Below are positions 7,540 to 10,570 of a DNA stretch of 10,570 nt, piece after piece. The stretch lies in contig CALFYH010000236.1 in the NCBI GenBank assembly GCA_937952155.1, forward strand, positions 1 to 10,570, read 5' to 3'. The notes below the pieces were generated by a model, which saw only the letters and a list, made by a program, of their open reading frames with translations, was not told where the DNA came from and ran no database searches. Each line of letters opens with the position of its first letter. Position 1 is the first letter of the stretch. The DNA comes from an uncultured Saprospiraceae bacterium. Its GTDB lineage: Bacteria; Bacteroidota; Bacteroidia; Chitinophagales; Saprospiraceae. A program made the position numbers and the translations under genes.

Positions 7540-8706
7540 TTACAATAAACAACTACTTCCTGTAGTCTCAAAATCCATGCCTAAAGCATCAGCAACAGTA
7601 GCTGCTATATCAACAAAACTATTTCTCACCCCAAAATTATATGCTTTGGGCACATTTTGGCGATAAATAAGAATTGGAATATATTCGCGTGTATGGTCGG
7701 TGCCAGTCCATGTAGGATCATTGCCATGGTCTGCGGTGATGATCAGGATGTCATCTTCTTTCATTTTTGACATGATTTCTGGCAATTTAGCATCAAATTC
7801 TTCCAAACATTTCGCATATCCTACAACATCACGTCTATGACCAAAATGCATGTCAAAATCTACTAAATTGGTAAAAATAAGACTAGCATCATCATTTTCG
7901 ATGGCTGATATCGTAGCTTCGATACCTTCTTGATTGTTGGCTGTTTTTATGAATCGAGTGATGCCTTTACCAGCAAAAATATCATAAATCTTGCCGATGC
8001 CCAAGACTTCTTTTTCTTGCTTATTAATAGCATCCAACACATTATCTGGCGGCATGGTTGCAAAATCCTTACGACGTGAAGTTCTGGTATATTGTCCAGA
8101 TATACCTACAAAGGGCCTTGCGATAACACGTCCTACTTCGTAATCACCAGTCAGCATGTCCCTTGCAATTTGGCAGATTTCATATTGCTTTTCTATCGGT
8201 ATCACTGCTTCGTGCATGGCAATCTGAAACACACTATCTGCTGATGTATAGACGATCGGAAAGCCCGTGCGTACATGTTCATCACCCAACTCTTCGATGA
8301 TGGTAGTGCCAGAAGCGGAGTAATTGCCTATGGTTTTGCTACCAATTGCTGATTCAAAATCAGCCATAAATGAAGTGGGAAATCCATCGGGAAAGGTAGG
8401 AAATGGTTTTTCTAATATCGTTCCTGCTATCTCCCAATGTCCTGTTGTGGTATCTTTGCCGGCGGATTGCTCCATAGCTTTGCCATATGCTGCCATAGGA
8501 TTATCCACTTTAGGAAGGAGATTGTTTGGGTCTATATTTCCAAGGCCTAAACTGATCATATTGGGTATATGTAATGCAGGATATTTTTCTACAATGTGAC
8601 CTAAGGTATTGCTGCCTTCATCACCATAAAAATGTGCATCAGGAAGGTAGCCGATACCTACACTGTCTAGGACGATGAGGATGACTCTGTTGGATTTTGT
8701 TTGCAT
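7540..8706 (-). CDS. deoB: Phosphopentomutase
   Basis: This 388-residue metalloenzyme of the alkaline-phosphatase superfamily interconverts (deoxy)ribose-1-phosphate and -5-phosphate. Metal ligands known from the Bacillus cereus enzyme can be placed: D14 in LIVLDSVGIG, D285 and H290 in VDFDMHFGHRRD, D326 and H327 in ITADHGND, and H338 in TDHTREYIP. The phosphorylated threonine is T86 in GKDTTTGHWE, and D157 lies in TSADSVFQIA. It is full length. It is the first recognised deo gene in the transcript, with a 41-bp gap from the unidentified gene above and 21 bp to deoA. The operon order deoB-deoA-deoC follows the chemistry only partly, since DeoA acts first. No regulator gene is seen nearby. Confidence 0.96.
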   Translation of the reverse strand: MQTKSNRVILIVLDSVGIGYLPDAHFYGDEGSNTLGHIVEKYPALHIPNMISLGLGNIDPNNLLPKVDNPMAAYGKAMEQSAGKDTTTGHWEIAGTILEKPFPTFPDGFPTSFMADFESAIGSKTIGNYSASGTTIIEELGDEHVRTGFPIVYTSADSVFQIAMHEAVIPIEKQYEICQIARDMLTGDYEVGRVIARPFVGISGQYTRTSRRKDFATMPPDNVLDAINKQEKEVLGIGKIYDIFAGKGITRFIKTANNQEGIEATISAIENDDASLIFTNLVDFDMHFGHRRDVVGYAKCLEEFDAKLPEIMSKMKEDDILIITADHGNDPTWTGTDHTREYIPILIYRQNVPKAYNFGVRNSFVDIAATVADALGMDFETTGSSCLL

Positions 8707-8747
8707 GGATAAGGGAATTTATATCTTAATTAATTATTCGCATTTTA

Positions 8748-9371
8748 CTACAACATCTGTATCTCTACTGACTTGATTTTAATATCTGAGTCACTAAGCT
8801 GCCTGAGCAAGTACTCATGGATGCCTTCATGAGCCGAACCAGCATCTATGTACCAGTAGGCAATATTGTCTTCGACTCCATCAAAGGTAATCGTATGGCA
8901 ATATCCTTGTTCTAAAAATAGATTGTTTGTGGCCCTTGCTACGTCAGTTTGTGTATTCCACTTGCCTCTAGCAGTCTCTAATGCTTCAAAAACTTTTTCT
9001 TCATCAGCAATGTCAAAAAGCGTTATTGCGAATTTTCCTTCGTGGGGCATGGATTTCAAGTAAGTAACCACAATAAAACTTTGAATTGAATTAAATATTT
9101 GATTTGGTGTTTTTTCAGCTAGGAACATTTTATCAATAAAATTTTCATTATAGGAAGGGTTTATTACCAAATTAAATTCTAAATCGTAATCGTTTATATC
9201 ATTATTCAAATAAACAATTTTATTATTTCTTGTATCATTAAGAAAAATTTCACATTTTACAACAGTAGAAGCACCAATTGCCAAGAAACCATTAACTAAA
9301 GTATAATTGTTGTTTGTATGAATGTCTATTAAATATAATAACCCATTATTGCTGTCTGGATGAAACCACAC
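8748..9371 (-). CDS. Unidentified protein, probable 3' part of a frameshifted gene
   Basis: I do not recognise this 207-residue product. The listed start is a GTG, and the frame stays open for 14 codons upstream of it, so translation may really come from the upstream frame (9386-9586). The intervening codons read RVVNWKK and join smoothly, giving a 279-residue protein if the frames are fused. The N-terminal half is rich in Asn, Ile and Tyr. The C-terminal half has an acidic, mixed alpha/beta character, with EEKVFEALETARGKWNT and AYWYIDAGSAHEGIHEYLL. No signal peptide or membrane segment is obvious. GC content changes sharply inside the gene: about 25% over 9061-9540 and about 41% over 8761-9060, breaking near residue 103. 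That suggests a recombinant or chimeric gene. It ends 41 bp before deoB and may share its transcript. Confidence 0.55.
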   Translation of the reverse strand: MWFHPDSNNGLLYLIDIHTNNNYTLVNGFLAIGASTVVKCEIFLNDTRNNKIVYLNNDINDYDLEFNLVINPSYNENFIDKMFLAEKTPNQIFNSIQSFIVVTYLKSMPHEGKFAITLFDIADEEKVFEALETARGKWNTQTDVARATNNLFLEQGYCHTITFDGVEDNIAYWYIDAGSAHEGIHEYLLRQLSDSDIKIKSVEIQML

Positions 9372-9385
9372 TTTTTTCCAATTAA

Positions 9386-9586
9386 CTACCCTTTTAAAAA
9401 TAATTCTGTCCTTTCAATTAATTTTTCAGCAAAAAAAATTGAAAAGGTTTCTGATAGATCAAGATCAAAAGACAAATTTTCAACTAAATTATATTTTCTT
9501 GGAAGTTTAAAAGCTGAAGATACACCAAAATTGAATGGGACATTAATAATTTGAAATCTGTTATTTTCTATATTAAATAATGACAT
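9386..9586 (-). CDS. Short unidentified ORF, probable 5' part of the same frameshifted gene
   Basis: This 66-residue frame starts with ATG at 9586 (MSLFNIENNRFQ) and ends at a TAG at 9388-9386. A slippery heptamer lies just before the stop, and the downstream frame is offset by -1. It has no known domain. It contains alternating hydrophobic stretches such as FQIINVPFNFGVSSAF and LSFDLDLSETFSIFFAEKLI, which look like the opening of a larger folded protein rather than a complete small one. The DNA is very AT-rich. It may be a free-standing small gene, the 5' end of a gene read through by -1 frameshifting, or half of a gene broken by a one-base loss. The last two fit the 15-bp gap and smooth junction better. 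Confidence 0.45.
   Translation of the reverse strand: MSLFNIENNRFQIINVPFNFGVSSAFKLPRKYNLVENLSFDLDLSETFSIFFAEKLIERTELFLKG
9392..9398 (-). other. Candidate -1 frameshift heptamer T TTA AAA
   Basis: On the minus strand the upstream frame reads TTT-TTA-AAA-GGG-TAG. T TTA AAA fits the X-XXY-YYZ pattern for tandem -1 slippage, and the zero-frame TAG follows after one codon. A -1 slip gives Lys-Arg-Val-Val-Asn-Trp and continues into the 207-residue frame. The two frames overlap openly only between about 9413 and 9386, which includes this site. I see no strong downstream stem-loop, and such heptamers arise easily in AT-rich DNA. Confidence 0.35.
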
Positions 9587-9633
9587 TTTTGTAAAAATTT
9601 ATTTGTAAACTTAAATTAAGAACTTAGTTTAAT

Positions 9634-9656
9634 GGTCGCAGTTTGCAACTGCGATC
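9634..9656. repeat. REP-like hairpin
   Basis: CGCAGTT-TGC-AACTGCG is a perfect 7-bp stem with a 3-nt loop. It extends to 10 bp with one T-A, one G-T and one G-C pair. Its sequence resembles the hairpin at 825-840. Together with the hairpin at 9677-9693 it forms a pair like the double palindromes of REP/BIME elements. No U-tract follows in either direction, so it is unlikely to be an intrinsic terminator. Confidence 0.5.
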
Positions 9657-9676
9657 CCATATTTACTAATCATCCT

Positions 9677-9693
9677 AAAGCCAGACAGGTTTT
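9677..9693. repeat. Second hairpin of a REP-like pair
   Basis: AAAGCC-AGACA-GGTTTT forms a 6-bp stem with one G-T pair and a 5-nt loop, 20 bp from the hairpin at 9634-9656. The sequence is like the AAACCTGnCAGGTTT palindromes I associate with Bacteroidota intergenic repeats, though that is from memory only. Confidence 0.35.
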
Positions 9694-9714
9694 GCAATTC
9701 AGCTTCAATATACA

Positions 9715-9816
9715 CTATTCATCTTTTGAAAAAACATGGACCAGTCCTAGCACCGCAAATATAAGATCCTTTAATTCATTATGATTAATAATCTTCTGCC
9801 CTATCATTTTCGACAT
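9715..9816 (-). CDS. Possible 33-residue small protein
   Basis: An ATG-to-TAG frame begins MSKMIGQKIINHNELKDL and ends FSKDE. A charged N-terminal part precedes a hydrophobic stretch (LIFAVLGLVHVF, residues 18-29), a layout seen in small membrane-interacting peptides. The hydrophobic part is too short for a confident transmembrane helix. I know no family for it, and there is no Shine-Dalgarno sequence. It is less AT-rich than the surrounding spacer. It could be a real small gene, a relic of a larger gene, or chance. Confidence 0.25.
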   Translation of the reverse strand: MSKMIGQKIINHNELKDLIFAVLGLVHVFSKDE

Positions 9817-9889
9817 TATTTGATGCGAAGATATTTCTTATTACTGACTTGATACAATAACGGCTTACAAATTATTTACATATAGGTGT

Positions 9890-9916
9890 CAAAGTTTAAG
9901 GATTTTTAGAACTTTG
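9890..9916. repeat. Inverted repeat with 13-nt loop
   Basis: CAAAGTT (9890-9896) and AACTTTG (9910-9916) are perfect inverted copies around a 13-nt A/T-rich spacer, about 120 bp upstream of the antitoxin gene. It may be a leader hairpin or protein-binding site for the toxin-antitoxin transcript. Seven-base arms are not rare in DNA of this composition. Confidence 0.25.
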
Positions 9917-10007
9917 GTGTTATGTCACTATTCGTTTTACATCGAAGATTAAAGTGATGGAAACTTGAAATGCTGCTTTTGAAACTCTTAGCTAAGTTTT
10001 TGTGTTA

Positions 10008-10023
10008 TTAAAATCAATTTTAA
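10008..10023 (+). promoter_or_regulatory. Candidate operator before the toxin-antitoxin operon
   Basis: TTAAAAT-CA-ATTTTAA is a perfect 16-bp palindrome ending 14 bp before the antitoxin ATG. Type II antitoxins commonly repress their own promoter by binding such palindromes, so this is a plausible autoregulatory site. The sequence is pure A/T apart from the central C, so chance occurrence is a real concern. Confidence 0.35.
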
Positions 10024-10037
10024 ATCCGTAGTTTAAT

Positions 10038-10253
10038 ATGCGACAAGTAACCATTTACACCACTGATAAGGAGTACAACCACTTTGTCAAGTTGGTTAAA
10101 AATCTTCATTATGTAAAAAAAATCGAAACCGATGATGAACCTACAAAAGAAGAAATAATAAACAATTTAAAAAAAGGGTTTGAAGAAATGCAATTAATTA
10201 AAAAAGGTAAGTTAAAAACTACTTCTTTAAATGATTTTTTGAATGAGTTATAA
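10038..10253 (+). CDS. Probable type II antitoxin partner of a RelE-like toxin
   Basis: This 71-residue protein precedes and overlaps the toxin gene by 11 bp, the usual arrangement for a translationally coupled antitoxin. Residues 1-30 (MRQVTIYTTDKEYNHFVKLV and on) suggest a strand then a helix. Residues 34-71 are charged and helical, ending LNDFLNEL, and would be expected to wrap the toxin. I see no clear ribbon-helix-helix, HTH or PHD motif, so its DNA-binding mode is uncertain. No Shine-Dalgarno precedes the ATG, and a palindrome lies 14 bp upstream. One 60-bp line (10081-10140) counts 28% GC. The assignment rests mainly on context. Confidence 0.7.
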   Translation: MRQVTIYTTDKEYNHFVKLVKNLHYVKKIETDDEPTKEEIINNLKKGFEEMQLIKKGKLKTTSLNDFLNEL

Positions 10254-10569
10254 AATAGAACTTACTGAAAACTTTAAAAAGGAAGCAAAAAGACTAATTA
10301 AAAAATATGCCTCCCTACGCACAGAAATTTTAGAGTTGGGTAAAGAACTTGCTGAAAACCCGACTACAGGTATACCACTTGGCTATGATGTTTATAAAAT
10401 TCGTCTTGGTGTTGCTTCTAAAAATAAAGGAAAAGCTGGAGGAGCAAGAGTTATCACTTTTGTAAAAATTATTGATGAAACAGTATATTTATTATCCATC
10501 TATTCCAAAGGCGAAATTGATAGCCTCACTGATAATGAAATTATTGACCTTATTAGAGATTATTTATAA
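10243..10569 (+). CDS. RelE/ParE-superfamily toxin
   Basis: The complete 108-residue protein ends just inside the window. Its layout is typical of the RelE/ParE fold. Two N-terminal helices (FKKEAKRLIKKYASLRTEIL) are followed by PLGYDVYKIRL (45-55), a basic KNKGKAGGARVITFVKI segment (60-76), and YLLSIYSKGEIDSLTDNEI at the C-terminal end. Candidate functional residues are K51, R54, K64, R69 and Y87. RelE members cleave mRNA at the ribosome, and ParE members poison gyrase. The GGARVI and IYSKGE features fit the RelE-like side better, but sequence alone does not settle the target. It starts inside the antitoxin gene, so the two should be translated together. It is AT-rich and may belong to accessory DNA. 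Confidence 0.82.
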   Translation: MSYKIELTENFKKEAKRLIKKYASLRTEILELGKELAENPTTGIPLGYDVYKIRLGVASKNKGKAGGARVITFVKIIDETVYLLSIYSKGEIDSLTDNEIIDLIRDYL

Positions 10570-10570
10570 A

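Larger units (their letters stand above)
9587..10037. other. Divergent intergenic region, 451 bp
   Basis: This stretch separates the minus-strand operon from the plus-strand toxin-antitoxin pair and should hold promoters for both. It contains two adjacent REP-like hairpins (9634-9656, 9677-9693), a possible 33-codon minus-strand ORF (9715-9816), a longer-looped inverted repeat (9890-9916) and a palindrome close to the antitoxin start (10008-10023). I found no convincing Bacteroidota promoter with both the TTTG and the TAnnTTTG elements. No tRNA or other RNA gene is evident. Confidence 0.5.

Noticed and set aside
9756..9763. Minus-strand TATATTTG matching the Bacteroidota -7 promoter element TAnnTTTG
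   Set aside because: No TTTG-type -33 element is found at a suitable distance, and the match falls inside the possible 33-codon ORF.
9857..9923. Nested inverted repeats (ATAAC...CAAAGTT...AACTTTG...GTTAT) resembling an integron attC site
   Set aside because: The 3' core GTTATGT does not fit GTTRRRY, and the spacing between the outer and inner arms is strongly unequal on the two sides.
1..10570. CRISPR array, rRNA or tRNA genes
   Set aside because: No regularly spaced repeats, conserved rRNA segments or cloverleaf-like sequences were seen on reading both strands.

Overview
The window looks like a chromosomal segment of a Bacteroidota bacterium, possibly of the Saprospiria or a related class. 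The reasons are a PA14-OmpA surface protein, AT-rich intergenic DNA, start codons without clear Shine-Dalgarno sequences, and a Bacteroidota-like RelE module. The class-level guess is weak.

Layout: positions 6-776 (+) hold the end of a PA14/OmpA-like protein whose start lies off the left edge. From 9586 down to 914 all recognised genes lie on the minus strand with mostly short gaps. In transcription order they are: two unidentified reading frames that may be one frameshifted gene (9586-8748), deoB (8706-7540), deoA (7518-6220), deoC (6089-5094), a DUF1016/YhcG-type PD-(D/E)XK nuclease (5044-4010), a two-domain ALDH16-type aldehyde dehydrogenase (3986-1599) and a DUF1801-YdeI/OmdA protein (1561-914). 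After a 450-bp intergenic stretch with REP-like hairpins and a possible 33-residue ORF, a RelE/ParE-type toxin-antitoxin pair (10038-10569, +) ends the window.

The core is a deoxyribonucleoside-salvage pathway. DeoA splits thymidine or deoxyuridine to deoxyribose-1-phosphate, DeoB converts this to deoxyribose-5-phosphate, and DeoC cleaves it to glyceraldehyde-3-phosphate and acetaldehyde. The linked aldehyde dehydrogenase would be a natural sink for the acetaldehyde. DeoC resembles the long DERA form known from animals, and the dehydrogenase has the architecture of animal ALDH16A1.

Hand counts of selected 60-bp lines show a mosaic. Metabolic genes sit at about 37-48% GC. The nuclease gene is about 27% (three lines), one line of the OmpA gene is 20%, and one line of the antitoxin is 28%. 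The upstream unidentified gene switches from about 41% to about 25% GC in mid-gene near 9060. This suggests accessory DNA has been placed around and inside an older metabolic operon. I see no CRISPR array, rRNA, tRNA or insertion sequence, and no clear new multi-gene system. The best leads are the slippery-site frameshift and composition break at 9060-9398, the nuclease inside the deo/ALDH operon, the DERA-ALDH16 pairing, and the inverted repeat before deoC.
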